Below are positions 33,625 to 44,769 of a DNA stretch of 64,000 nt, in pieces. The notes under the pieces were generated by a model. It was not told where the DNA came from and ran no database searches. It worked only from the letters and a program-made list of their open reading frames with translations. The first letter of the stretch is position 1. Each line of letters begins with the position of its first letter. The stretch is from Odontocerum albicorne. Its lineage: Eukaryota; Arthropoda; Insecta; Trichoptera; Odontoceridae. The DNA is taken from assembly GCA_949825065.1 (NCBI GenBank), contig OX463848.1:42612766-42676765 (forward strand), read 5' to 3'. The position numbers were made by a program, and so were the translations under genes.

Positions 33625-34287
33625 ACAATGTCTAAACTTCCACAATGTTAATGCCTTAACTATAAATAATATAGAAAAAATCTAATCTACATATCCTCTT
33701 CCACCTATGAAGGCACCCTGAGTACCCCTACTTTCTTTTCAGCTCTCTTTTCCCCTCTTCTATCAGAATATTACTTTACTTAGAATCAGAAAATGATTTT
33801 CGGGATTTGAAGGAGACTTTTCTAGTTTGTGTATCTTGATATCATTTACAATTTCGAATGATGATAAGAAATATTGAAGACATGAATGAAATATTACTGT
33901 AAGAGAGCAAGTTAATGTGGGTGGGATATTTTTCAAGTAAGTAAAATTATTTTCATGGCGAAACCTGCTGTTTGTGTATATCTGAGTTTTTATATTATTT
34001 TCCGGATCTTTAGATCAGCAGTAGGGAAGATAAGAAGATCATCAATAGATAAAAGATACTAGTTATTTGATAATGAAATATGATAATCATTATTTTGAAC
34101 AATAATTATCAATTTAGTTGGATTAGTAAACTTGGTGCTGCAAGTTGGATTAATAAAGTTTAATTCAAAATATTCCAAAAATGTTCAAATTTATCTGTTT
34201 TGTTTCTCTTCCAATACTCGTGTTAGGCATTGGTAATTATAGTACAATTATACATATTTTTTATTTATTAATTGACGCTTAAAAATT

Positions 34288-34418
34288 TATTTAAAAGTAT
34301 TTTCTGTTTGTGACGAGTCTCTTGTGAATGTTTCTGCGCTCACTGTATGTTATTTAAAAGTATTTTCTGTTTGTGACGAGTCTCTTGTGAATGTTTCTGC
34401 GCTCACTGTATGTTATTT
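34288..34418. repeat. 63-bp tandem repeat, 2 copies (left arm)
   Basis: Unit contains AAGTATTTTCTGTTTGTGAC and GAGTCTCTTGTGAATGTTTC. Two identical copies here, seven in the right arm, one at 53528-53590. Confidence 0.95.
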
Positions 34419-34723
34419 AACCTTTGTTCTGCAGAATTTCTGAAAGCTATTTATTCTTTATAGTGATCTCTGAAAAAAATCTAATTAATGTTTTTCTAAA
34501 ATATCAATTTTAAAATTTAAAAAAAATCACCAAATAGCAATATGTATCATAGTATATTTTTAATGACTATTCACCCAAAGTTGGGAGTGTCCAAATGAGC
34601 TGTTTTCAGTAAAGAATAATAAGTGAGGAGTTTTACAGCAAATTATATATATATTTTTAATGACAATTCATAATATTCGTCAAAATATTATAGCAATATT
34701 TAGAAATAGTTGATAAGCTTTGT

Positions 34724-35079
34724 AACATAACAAAATATTATTTTTATATAATAATATGTTATTTTTGTACCAAAGTAATAATTTTATGTTATATTTGTAC
34801 TCTCTCTCTCTCTCTCTCTCTCTTTATCCATTATTTTCAATCTTTCAGAATTCCTTTGATGTAAATATTTAAGAAGCAGATAAAGATTCATAAACTAAAA
34901 AATAGAATGACACGTGGGTTGTGCCTTCGGCCAATAATGGTTGATGAAAACAGAGTACAAGGGTTGTGTCACCGGACAGTAACCATTGGCCGAAGCATCA
35001 TATACATGTGGTGCCATCGGCTAGTAATGATTGGTAAGGACATGGTATCATCAACCATGTAGTGTAAATAAAGGAAAGC
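34724..35079. repeat. Palindrome centre (spacer)
   Basis: 356 bp between the arms, containing a (TC)n run at 34799-34823 and two inverted GGCCAATAATGG/CCATTGGCC-like blocks. Read in reverse it is collinear with 54270-54640 of the third copy. The right arm plus spacer is therefore the ancestral order and the left arm is the added inverted copy. Confidence 0.9.
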
Positions 35080-37656
35080 ACAAAGCTATCAACTATTTCT
35101 AAATATTGCTATAATATTTTGACGAATATTATGAATTGTCATTAAAAATATATATATAATTTGCTGTAAAACTCCTCACTTATTATTCTTTACTGAAAAC
35201 AGCTCATTTGGACACTCCCAACTTTGGGTGAATAGTCATTAAAAATATACTATGATACATATTGCTATTTGGTGATTTTTTTTTAATTTTAAAATTGATA
35301 TTTTAGAAAAACATTAATTAGATTTTTTTCAGAGATCACTATAAAGAATAAATAGCTTTCAGAAATTCTGCAGAACAAAGGTTAAATAACATACAGTGAG
35401 CGCAGAAACATTCACAAGAGACTCGTCACAAACAGAAAATACTTTTAAATAACATACAGTGAGCGCAGAAACATTCACAAGAGACTCGTCACAAACAGAA
35501 AATACTTTTAAATAACATACAGTGAGCGCAGAAACATTCACAAGAGACTCGTCACAAACAGAAAATACTTTTAAATAACATACAGTGAGCGCAGAAACAT
35601 TCACAAGAGACTCGTCACAAACAGAAAATACTTTTAAATAACATACAGTGAGCGCAGAAACATTCACAAGAGACTCGTCACAAACAGAAAATACTTTTAA
35701 ATAATATACAGTGAGCGCAGAAACATTCACAAGAGACTCGTCACAAACAGAAAATACTTTTAAATAACATACAGTGAGCGCAGAAACATTCACAAGAGAC
35801 TCGTCACAAACAGAAAATACTTTTAAATAAATTTTTAAGCGTCAATTAATAAATAAAAAATATGTATAATTGTACTATAATTACCAATGCCTAACACGAG
35901 TATTGGAAGAGAAACAAAACAGATAAATTTGAACATTTTTGGAATATTTTGAATTAAACTTTATTAATCCAACTTGCAGCACCAAGTTTACTAATCCAAC
36001 TAAATTGATAATTATTGTTCAAAATAATGATTATCATATTTCATTATCAAATAACTAGTATCTTTTATCTATTGATGATCTTCTTATCTTCCCTACTGCT
36101 GATCTAAAGATCCGGAAAATAATATAAAAACTCAGATATACACAAACAGCAGGTTTCGCCATGAAAATAATTTTACTTACTTGAAAAATATCCCACCCAC
36201 ATTAACTTGCTCTCTTACAGTAATATTTCATTCATGTCTTCAATATTTCTTATCATCATTCGAAATTGTAAATGATATCAAGATACACAAACTAGAAAAG
36301 TCTCCTTCAAATCCCGAAAATCATTTTCTGATTCTAAGTAAAGTAATATTCTGATAGAAGAGGGGAAAAGAGAGCTGAAAAGAAAGTAGGGGTACTCAGG
36401 GTGCCTTCATAGGTGGAAGAGGATATGTAGATTAGATTTTTTCTATATTATTTATAGTTAAGGCATTAACATTGTGGAAGTTTAGACATTGTAATTTGTT
36501 TTATCAAACACTGTTTATTCCACTTTTTGTAATGGTAAGACTAGTCTTATTTGTGCTCCCCTGAAGATGAGGCGAAAGCCTTGAAACCGGTAGGGTTATA
36601 CCATTATAAAAAGTGGAATAAACAGTATTTGATAAAACAATTTACAAATTAGATTTTTTCTTTACGTATGATTAACATAGTGTTGAACGTAAATGAATAC
36701 ATAGTACTATGTCAATATGCTAATATATGCTCTATATTCAGCGTATAAACGCTAAATATAGAGCATATATTAGTGTTAACGGAGTGGTTTAATATATCAG
36801 AAAGGGGTAAAGTAAGAATGTGTCATGTCTGCAGGTTGTTTAACATTTCTGTGGATTTGTGTTTGAAAGAACTACACAGGTCAATGGATAGTATTCAAAT
36901 GTTGAAAGGGAATGTTTGCGGATTACTGTGTGTTGATGACATGGTAGTGTTAGCGGAGAATGAGGATGAAATACAGAGTCTGATAAGGTAATTTTATGAG
37001 AGATGTAAAGAGAAAGGTACGAGAATAAATGTTGCGAAATCCATAGTAATGATGATAGAAAAGTGTGAAAGGAAATGTAAACTCGATATGTGGGCGAGGA
37101 ATGAAAGATTATAGTAAGTGGAAGAATTCTGTTATAAAGGTAGTACGAGTATTTACTCAGATGATGGAAGAGTAACGAGGGATATTGAATAGAGTATTAG
37201 ATGCCAGTCATGTGTCCTTTTTAAGAAGTAAATCAAGTTTATCATCTTATTTTAAACATTGTGAAAACCCTCAACTTACTTCAAACAACTTTAAATAATG
37301 GAACAACTTGAAATAACTGATTAAGGACATTTTTTATCCAAAGTTTATTATAATTTTCTGATAAAAATACAATTTATTTTAATATATTCTTACAATAAAT
37401 AATATGAGTACAATAAATATAAAACATGAAAGCTGCAATTGAGGTTATAGTATAAATCTGTTTTCATATATATTGTCACACCGTATCTCTTGCAGGGTAG
37501 GCAGAGATGCCTACACCGCAAGAGACATGGATTTATTCTCTCGGACAGATCTGCAAACTTTTCAATCCAAGCACAGACTTTCGCATCCTCCACGTTTATA
37601 CATCTCGTCATGTAAAGGGTCTTTCATATTGAGCAGTTTTTTAAATTCTTAGATAA
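35080..37656 (-). repeat. Right arm of the giant palindrome
   Basis: 2577 bp; same content as the left arm in reverse, longer by 313 bp because it carries seven rather than two copies of the 63-bp repeat. Its LINE RT scrap is on the plus strand at 36773-36991. It continues directly into the complete DUF4817-type element at 37615-38171, of which the left arm has only the first few dozen bases. Confidence 0.95.
35384..35826. repeat. 63-bp tandem repeat, 7 copies (right arm)
   Basis: Seven near-identical units (one has AATATACAG for AACATACAG). Length divisible by three makes an artefactual 144-codon open frame on the minus strand. Confidence 0.97.
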
Positions 37657-38171
37657 AACACAGATGGCGTCGCAACTTGCCTGAGTCTTGTGACATTTGA
37701 GAAGCGTAATGTATGACATTTATAAAAATGGAGTCGTATACAATAAAACAACGCGTTAAAATTGTTGAATTATTTTATGTATTGTAATCTCCGGAAACGG
37801 TGATGTTAATTGGCCACCAAGATCATGTAATCTGACAACGTCGGACTATTTTCTCTCGGGTTACGTGAAAAGCCAGATCTATAAGAATTACCTCTAATCA
37901 ATTCCTGAGCCGAAGGACGAAATTATTCGCGTTACTGGTGAGTTAGAACCGTAATTATGCCAAAATGTCATCGAAAATTTTGACAAAAGAGTGAACATCT
38001 TTGGAACTGCAAGAAGTGGCCATTTGGCGGATATTATTTTTTGTGTTTAAATGTCATACATTATAATTTAATGACCAATAAAAAGTTTTTTGAAATCAAA
38101 GCTAATTGTGTGTTTTATTCAAGAATTTTAAAAAATTGAATAAAAAAAACCGCTCCATTTGAAAGACCCTT
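37615..38171 (+). mobile_element. DUF4817-type Tc1/mariner-like element, uninterrupted copy
   Basis: 557 bp, ends AAGGGTCTTTC, TA on both sides. Encodes broken pieces MESYTIKQRVKIVELFYVL and the FDKRV-like C-terminal region. It lacks the mariner found in the copy at 6850-8369. Where that copy has TA-mariner-TA, this one reads directly CATACATTATAATTTAATGA. Confidence 0.85.
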
Positions 38172-38982
38172 TATAATCTTCTATTATTGATACCTTAATT
38201 TACCTTTCAAAATCTGGTCCATTTATCTATCCTCAATGAGATACAGGCAAAAGCCTAGTTTACTGGGGACACGACAAATGAAAGGCAACAAACCCAGATC
38301 CATTAAAATTGAATGTCCAAATTAAATTACCTGTTGTTTTTACGCAAATGATGTAATAATTTAAGCCAGCCACGTTTTCTCAGTCTACCTCTCCCACGCA
38401 CACCTTGCACTTTTCACTTGTATACTCACTTAGTAATCCTTTCGTCATTCATTCTCTCCACGTGTCTAAACCATCTTTAATAAAATTAATATATATTAGT
38501 GAAATGTCAGAGTAAAATTTACAGAATGTGGTGCAACCCCATTAGGATGATTTGTGGAACACGATCCCACTACCTTATTGATATGATGAAATAAATATTA
38601 GGTAACCAAAAAAGATTGAACGGTTTTTTAGAATATAAAATTAAACACATGCAGAAATTAATAAAAAAGGTTTCTTCATAAAAATTCTTAATGAGATACT
38701 AGTTTTTAAATTCCTCTTTTATAAAATGTGTTTTTAAAAGTAAAAATTTTTCTTCTTGCTTCAATCTTTGCTTTGTTGATGAATTGTCTATTTTGCATGG
38801 CTACTGTCGCCAAGAAAAGGTGATAATCGTTCGGATAAATGTCAGAAAAATATGAGGTGAGGTGAAGTAGTGTTTCCAGAATACGTTTTCCAGAAAACAG
38901 TAAAGAATACATTTTTCACGGGTACATCTTGCAATGTGAGCTTTTACATTATTCTGCAAGAATAACACTTTCTTTGCACTAA
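38172..38982. other. LINE and mariner scraps
   Basis: About 38260-38330 is the block shared with 27410-27480. About 38370-38480 (minus) encodes a LINE tail scrap (RHVERMNDERITK). About 38706-38912 (minus) holds a decayed mariner C-terminus with FSDIYPNDYHLF in place of the usual YSPDLAPSDYHLF. No intact gene. Confidence 0.55.
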
Positions 38983-39642
38983 CTATACTTCAGAAATTGT
39001 AGCACAGGTCCTATGACAGTTTACAAATTAGCCCCAATACTACTTTGTAACGACGTACAGTAATTTTAATTATTTTATCCACTTTAATATAAGCCTCGAT
39101 TCTAATAAATAGCAAGTTATTTAGGTAAATACATTACATAAAACTAACAATAATGACAAATTAATACATCTTGTTAAAAATTTGCAAAAATGTGGCAGTT
39201 TGTTAAAATCAAATAATATTCGGTGACGTTTGTCAAAAGTCACTACGTTAGTCTGCATTGGCTAGGGATGGGGTATACGATAATTGGATTTTCGATTTTT
39301 TCATACCTAAAATTAAATGTTCGTAATAAGTATTAATTCATAGTGGATCTTGGCCTATTTAAAGATAGATACAAATCATACTATACATTAGAAAGTCAGT
39401 ATAATGAAAATTAGGAATTAAAACGTCAGTTTAGAGAAAAACAATTTTTCGATTTGTAAAAAAACTATTCGATTTGTAAAAAAGCTATTCGATTTATAAA
39501 AAAAAACTATTCGATTTGTAAAAAAACTATTCGATTTATAAAAAAACTATTCGATTTGAAAAAAAAAACAATTTTATCTCACCCCTTTGAGACATGACGT
39601 TTAAAACGTCGCAGGACCCATCCGACATTTTCTGAAGTATAG
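38983..39642 (+). mobile_element. Repeat family X, copy with both ends
   Basis: Inverted ends CTATACTTCAGAAA.TGT...; internal body as in the other copies. Near the right end a 20-21-bp unit (CTATTCGATTTGTAAAAAAA) is repeated about six times (39440-39570), compared with one or two in the other copies. Non-coding, about 660 bp. Confidence 0.8.
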
Positions 39643-39677
39643 CCCTGGTTGTTTTTTAAGTTATCCATCCTATACAT

Positions 39678-40680
39678 CAGTGCTCCGCAACCGGTGTGCC
39701 GTGGCACACTGGTGTGCCGTGAGCCGGATACAAGTGTGCCGCGGTCAAATTCAATGTATTTGACATTTTACAATTTTTCATTATGTATTTAATACACAAT
39801 GGCAAATTATTTTTCATAATATTGTCTATTTTTCAAAATGTAGTATAGAATAATTATTATAACTAAATAATTTTTCAATGGTCCCCCCAGCGCCTGGTGC
39901 CAACTGTTGAAAACTGCGTAGTGTGCTTTGTACACACCATGGCCGCACCAAATTAGTCATAGAGAAAGAAAAATGACCCTTATGCGCGTCGCTGAAGACT
40001 CATGCGTTATACTGCATTTGCACGCGTTACATCACGTTCACTCGTCCGTCATTACTGTCGTGTGCAGAGCTGCCGATATTTTATTGGTAGAATTTATTGC
40101 ATTGGTTGCAAAGGATTCGAAATCCTTTTGCAGCCAATGCAATAAATTCTACGGAAGCACTACCTCTGCAAATTCGAGAGGAATTTACAGATTTAAATAA
40201 TGACATGACTTTAAAACTTCACTTCTCCGACGTTCCATTAGATGTTTTCTGGATTTCCTCACATTTCCGACAAAGCAATCTTAACACTACTCCCATTTTC
40301 GACGACATATTTATGTGAGCAAAGGTTTTCAACTCTTGTATTAATTAAAAATGATAAGCGGTCATGCTTAAAAGGTCTTAACCAAAAACTTCGGGTTGCG
40401 CTGTCAAAAATCGAGCCGAATATAAAACTTTTGTGTTCATTGAAACAAGCGCAGGTATCACATTAATTAATTATTATTTTATAATAATTATTAAGATTGC
40501 GTAAAAATGAATATGGTATAGTTTTATGTATGTATACTTTTCAAATAAAAAACCAAAATTTATTGTAAAATTTGTGTATCAATTTAATACCTATATATTA
40601 ATATTTTAGCTTTTGGTGTGCCGCGGAATTCTAGGAAGAATTTTGGTGTTTCGTAGGTGAGAAAAGGTTGCGGAGCACTG
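39678..40680 (+). mobile_element. hAT element, deletion derivative with 8-bp TSD
   Basis: Inverted ends CAGTGCTCCGCAACC and 8-bp direct CTATACAT at 39670-39677 and 40681-40688. About 40130-40470 encodes the C-terminal part of a hAT transposase (IREEFTDLNNDMTLKLHFSD, then STTYLCEQRFSTLVLIKNDK and LRVALSKIEPNIKLL) with one frame change. This pattern belongs to the FAM200/ZBED8/SCAND3-like lineage. An imperfect 67-bp palindrome (40086-40152) marks the point where the N-terminal part was lost. Confidence 0.92.
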
Positions 40681-41113
40681 CTATACATGACCAAGTTGCA
40701 TAGCGTAGATGATTTTCCTTGACATTCCAATTTATTGCAAATGTAAATGAATTGCTTTATCACTGACTTGAAATATTTCGACAAGTTTTTGACACATTAC
40801 TTTCGAATTATCTTCAATAATTACATGCAATTATTCATTATCAAGAATGCAAGGTAGTCCTGAACAGGGTGAATCTTCAAGTGATTCATCACCAGAAAGA
40901 TATTCTTTAAACTACTTCTGGTATGCGGTACGTTTATTTACCACATTTTATTCAAATGTCACCAATCCGAGCACCACCAATCCGAGCCCGGCGGTAGCAG
41001 GCCGGATATGCCCGGTATCCGGCCCGTCATGGTTTATTTTGATTACATTGTAAAATTCATAATGTAAGTAAATCATATAAAGTAATAATCAGATGTTTTT
41101 ATTTAACGATCAA
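40681..41113. other. No gene seen
   Basis: Non-coding. About 40965-41030 holds a GC-rich stretch (CCGGATATGCCCGGTATCCG) that may be an element end, with no partner found. Confidence 0.35.
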
Positions 41114-41117
41114 TTAA

Positions 41118-41362
41118 CACGTTCACTGCGTCGAACACGGCTCACGTGTCCATACAAAATAGCCTTGAATGTTGAGTGCACTCATAAACGTCTCCCGATA
41201 AGGATTCGTAGCCGGTTTCATGTGTTTTGAAGACACGAAGGAATACACTTGTATATGATGTTTCAATAGAAAGTAGAATTTGATTTTTAACAAAGTTATG
41301 GGTTTTAAAAAAATTGCAAATTTTCAACATCTCTGTATGACATTTTATGCGCAGTGCATGTG
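41118..41362. mobile_element. piggyBac-like MITE with TTAA target
   Basis: 245 bp between two TTAA sites (41114-41117 and 41363-41366), with inverted ends CACGTTCACTGCG and, reversed, CACATGCACTGCG. No coding capacity. Confidence 0.65.
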
Positions 41363-41574
41363 TTAAGAAACACAATTACTGACAAACATAATAAAAGTGA
41401 ACATTTTAACTGTAATTAATGATATGAGAACGGAGCGGAGTCCACCCCCGCACCCTGCGACATAGATATCTCACTCGCCGGCTAGTCCCAATATGAAAAT
41501 TTGCGCGTAATTCAAAACTACAGTATGTTGGTATGATGAGCTTCTTGGCCCTTGGGACTTAGTGGAGGAGTCAG

Positions 41575-41612
41575 TGTGACCCTTAGGCTAAAAAGTTTGG
41601 AGACCCCTGTTA
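41575..41612. mobile_element. Single hAT-type end
   Basis: Reverse complement reads CAGGGGTCTCCAAACTTTTT, a typical hAT terminus. The opposite end was not found. It abuts the open frame at 41613-41839. Confidence 0.5.
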
Positions 41613-41839
41613 TAGATACCTCATGGCATGCTTCTGCAGTTTTTGAACCATGTTTAAAATCACAAAGCAAACATGTCCGAATTACATTAGATTTAACTGA
41701 CACTTTAAAAGTATTTAAAATTGCATATTTAAAAGTACATAATGAGACAGTGTACCAATGCATATCTATGCTATATGATACACATAAAAACCTGGGCTCT
41801 GCAAGATACAAGAAGTTTCGACAGCGAGCTCGACCATAA
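41613..41839 (+). CDS. Unrecognised open segment, possible exon
   Basis: An open frame of about 76 codons downstream of the hAT end encodes a Lys/His-rich C-terminal-looking peptide (SAVFEPCLKSQSKHVRITLD, FKIAYLKVHNETVYQC, YKKFRQRARP then stop). A possible acceptor CTTCTGCAG lies at about 41630-41638. I do not recognise the family. It may be the last exon of a host gene, a captured fragment or chance. The upstream part of the frame is hAT sequence and was excluded. Confidence 0.3.
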
Positions 41840-42089
41840 ACCACACAATCTTTTTTTGGTTAGCTTATAGTTTGACTTTATTGTTCAATAGCTCAATTTC
41901 AAGCTGCAAGTGAGACTGAATATCAACCTTCCATCCATTAATCATCAATCAAGTTCTAGAAATTTGGTGAGCCCAAAGTTTACGAAACCAATAGTCATGG
42001 GAGTTCCACAAGCGCCTTAAGGTCTCTTTGGCAAGCAACGCCCTGATAAAGAAGTGGTACATCAGGTCCCTCTGGTCAAGTTACGTTAT

Positions 42090-42122
42090 CCAGATTGGAG
42101 GAACAATGTTCCTCCAATCTGG
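42090..42122. repeat. 33-bp perfect hairpin
   Basis: Sixteen-base arms CCAGATTGGAGGAACA around a single A. Isolated from any recognised element. Confidence 0.9.
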
Positions 42123-42297
42123 AATATTTGAGCATTCAATCATTCAATCATTTATCATTCGCAATTATCACAAAGATGATTGAGTAAACTTACATTGATA
42201 AATTAAATTAACATAAATTGTAATGCAATATATTGTTTATAGTTATAGCAGCTTTGGCAGCTTTATTCCCTCGATTGAACGTGAACAGAAGGAGGTG

Positions 42298-42515
42298 TCG
42301 AAAATGCTCACTTTCGTCTACTTGACATTTCATTTTGAAGGTTTGTAATCAAATAAAATAATATATGTAACGTAAAAGCAAACACAATATCTTGTAGAGC
42401 AGAAAATTTTCTGTCGAATGACGTATAACCTTTACCATTTTGTTTTACTTTTGGTGTTTATTTTTAAATTTGAAAAAAAAAAACGGACCCAATTTATTTT
42501 AACACGTAATACATA
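42298..42515. mobile_element. Half copy of the snap-back element
   Basis: Matches the right arm of 25676-26070 from AAAATGCTCACTTTCGTCTA to the A-rich, CGGACCCAATTTATTTTAAC end. The other arm is missing. Confidence 0.8.
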
Positions 42516-42596
42516 AAATAACTCACAAATACTTACATAAATATCTTAAACAAAAAATAAAGGTAATGAGGTCGCTACGAACGTGTTAAATCTAAA

Positions 42597-43460
42597 TACG
42601 AGGGCGGTCCGATAAGTACTTAGCCTCACCGCCCGATGGCACCACTATCGCAAGAGTAATTATATAACATTTGTACATTTTTTTTACACTTTTTAATAAC
42701 AAAATTTTAAATATTCTCATATTGTTTTTCTTAAAATAGAAAATAACTAGTTTACAACATTCTCAGTCTTTTGTTGGCAGCTTATCAACACAACTAATGC
42801 AATTCAGTAACATCACAATTTTTTTCAGTCATTTAATACCCACAATAGATTTGTAAAAAAGATTTAGCACAATAAAAAGTATGTGGAATTAACTATTACA
42901 TATTCATAAGGTAGGTGTTGTGTGTGTATATAACGAAAATAAAAGCAATAACTTAACATTAGAGAACATTACGCTAGCACTTTTTCAAGCATAATTTAGA
43001 ATGTAAAATTCACGTGTGATCATAAAACTTCTTCACAAAAACAAAAGGGAGTAATCAAAATATGATTAGAAAGTTATTCCTGATCAGGCTCACGCTAAAC
43101 ATTTTCGAAAACATTCTTATAACAATTTTCACACAACATGCGTGCATGTTTGTATTCATATATGTTCAAAAATAATTCATTGAATTAGGGGCTACAACAT
43201 AGATATACGAACTATCGCAGATATATAAAAAGAAATATTGAGAAAAAAATTGAAATTTCGGAATCAAAAATATTTACGTAATCGGGCGCAACTCATCCAG
43301 CAGATTAAAATGTCCGTAACGGAAACTAGCGGTGCACTGGAGAAATAACCAAGATACCTTTGTATGAGGGATAGTCAGGAAGTTATGATAAGCCTCACCT
43401 CTTTGTCGGTAAACTTCGCCCATTGGCACATTAAAAATTAGGTACCTCATCTCACCGATT
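42597..43460. other. Mariner-end-like sequence and AT-rich filler
   Basis: About 42598-42645 resembles a mariner terminus (ACGAGGGCGGTCCGATAAGT), and about 43370-43440 has a partly related GAGGGATAGTCAGGAAGTTA with AAGCCTCACC. The interior has no transposase frame. No other gene. Confidence 0.45.
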
Positions 43461-43539
43461 AGATGCGCCCGCCCATGGGTTCAATGAAAAACGTTATATT
43501 ACTGACTTCAAATTAAGAAAAAAATTTTAGTCACTTTTT

Positions 43540-43990
43540 AAAGCATGCCAAAGATGGAGCGAGTCTAAAATTGGTTTGTAACTCGTTCCAGAGTCTCACT
43601 GCATGGACAGTAAATGACGACGTAAAAAAGAAGTATAAATAATCTCTGTTTAAGCGTATCGCAAGTCCATGATCGGAATGACGCTAAATAATTTTGAATC
43701 TTGCGTTTATTTCTGATGTTAAACCAATTCTGCGTCTTCTGGTGTGAAGTGATGGTGATCGTACTTTCTCAGGTTCAAAATAAATCATAGGCAAACATTT
43801 TGAAGACGCTGTAATTTGTCCAGCTGTTCCTTCATAATATCCAAATAACAGACGTCCGCATAGTCCAAAATCGGAAAGAGCAGAGATTGCACGAGCTAAA
43901 TTTAAATTTTAGTAGGCAGGAATCTTTGCAACACTTTAAGGGAATGAAAGCTAATGAAGATCTTTCGGCTTCCCTTATTTATTTGATCTC
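43540..43990 (-). mobile_element. CR1-type LINE C-terminal fragment
   Basis: Reverse strand reads LVQSLLFPILDYADVCYLDI, then EQLDKLQRLQNVCL, a stop, FILNLRKYDH: the post-RT thumb region of CR1/Jockey LINEs. Several stops follow. Confidence 0.75.
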
Positions 43991-44174
43991 GTTATGGGAG
44001 AGAATTTGCATATTTAAAGGGAGAGGAACCAGATACTGTTTCACACAAAATATATTTCAACGGTACAGTTTGCTTCATATTATTTGCAAATTATACTAAA
44101 ACAGTTATATTATAATGCATAAAATGTGATACAAATATCGAACATAGCATCCATATACGAAACGATTTATACTA

Positions 44175-44440
44175 TCAGGGCGTCTCATTGTCGATGTAGG
44201 CAGAGAGGAGAGATCGCCAGACTTTCTGATCCCAATACATATATTTCGTATATTCTACATCCATACACCTCATGTACCAACGATTTTTCAAACTTTTTAT
44301 TTTCACTTCTTTCAAAATATAATTCACTTGATCCGACCATACTTTCCTTAGACTTCCTCTACCCGGTCTTCTACTTGTATCGGCCCTGTATATTTGTTTC
44401 GTTAGTCTTTCTTCATTCATTCGTTTCACATGCCCAAGCC
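44175..44440 (-). mobile_element. LINE C-terminal fragment
   Basis: Reverse strand: MKRMNEERLTKQIYRADTSR, RKVWSDQVNYILKEV, VWRSLLSAYIDNE and stop. Same tail family as 29970-30360 and 62330-62760. Confidence 0.75.
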
Positions 44441-44514
44441 TTAATTAACGCAATAGCCCTCAATTCACAATAATTTCTGAACACCTAATTCTGCATTCAT
44501 ATATAGTCACCGTG

Positions 44515-44650
44515 TGGTCGATGAGTTTGCTGGTGTGCAGCGACTCGTTCGCTTCAAAGAAACAAATATTTCACAGCACAGCTTCACTTCCCAACTGAAT
44601 TGACGTTGGAATGGCGAGGGGATCCTCGATTACGAAGCCTGGCAACGAAC
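44515..44650 (+). repeat. Third copy of the GAGTTTGCTGG repeat block
   Basis: A diverged copy of 31795-31965 and of the reverse of 55020-55720, including GAGTTTGCTGG.G..CA, the GCAGCTTC block and ATGGCGAGGG.ATCCTCGA.TAC. It shows that this block is itself a dispersed repeat. Confidence 0.7.
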
Positions 44651-44769
44651 AAACATGTATTATTTTAAGTGCACGCATTTATTCAAATCTTTTCAGTCTT
44701 GTTCCGCGTCCTCGTTTCACTCCCATACTTCAAATTACCTGCTGATACTCTCTGGTTCGAGTATATACG

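Larger units (their letters stand above)
32460..34723 (+). repeat. Left arm of a giant palindrome
   Basis: 2264 bp that is, wherever compared by eye, an essentially exact reverse complement of 35080-37656. The arm contains 46 bp of a DUF4817-type element end, LINE C-terminal and RT scraps (32506-32727; 33344-33126 on the minus strand with the degenerate RT box GLLCVDDMVVLAE), a small TIR element at 33477-33624, and two copies of a 63-bp repeat. No host gene. Confidence 0.95.

Noticed and set aside
34799..34823. TC run as a regulatory element
   Set aside because: A simple dinucleotide repeat in the palindrome spacer; the third copy has a shorter, imperfect version, so no function is implied.
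35359..35793. Open frame of 144 codons with 21-residue repeats
   Set aside because: By-product of the 63-bp tandem repeat; the left arm and third copy carry fewer units and no corresponding gene.
36773..36991. 72-codon frame present twice
   Set aside because: An RT scrap (degenerate VDD box) within a palindrome arm; the copy in the other arm follows from the duplication and the third copy is broken.
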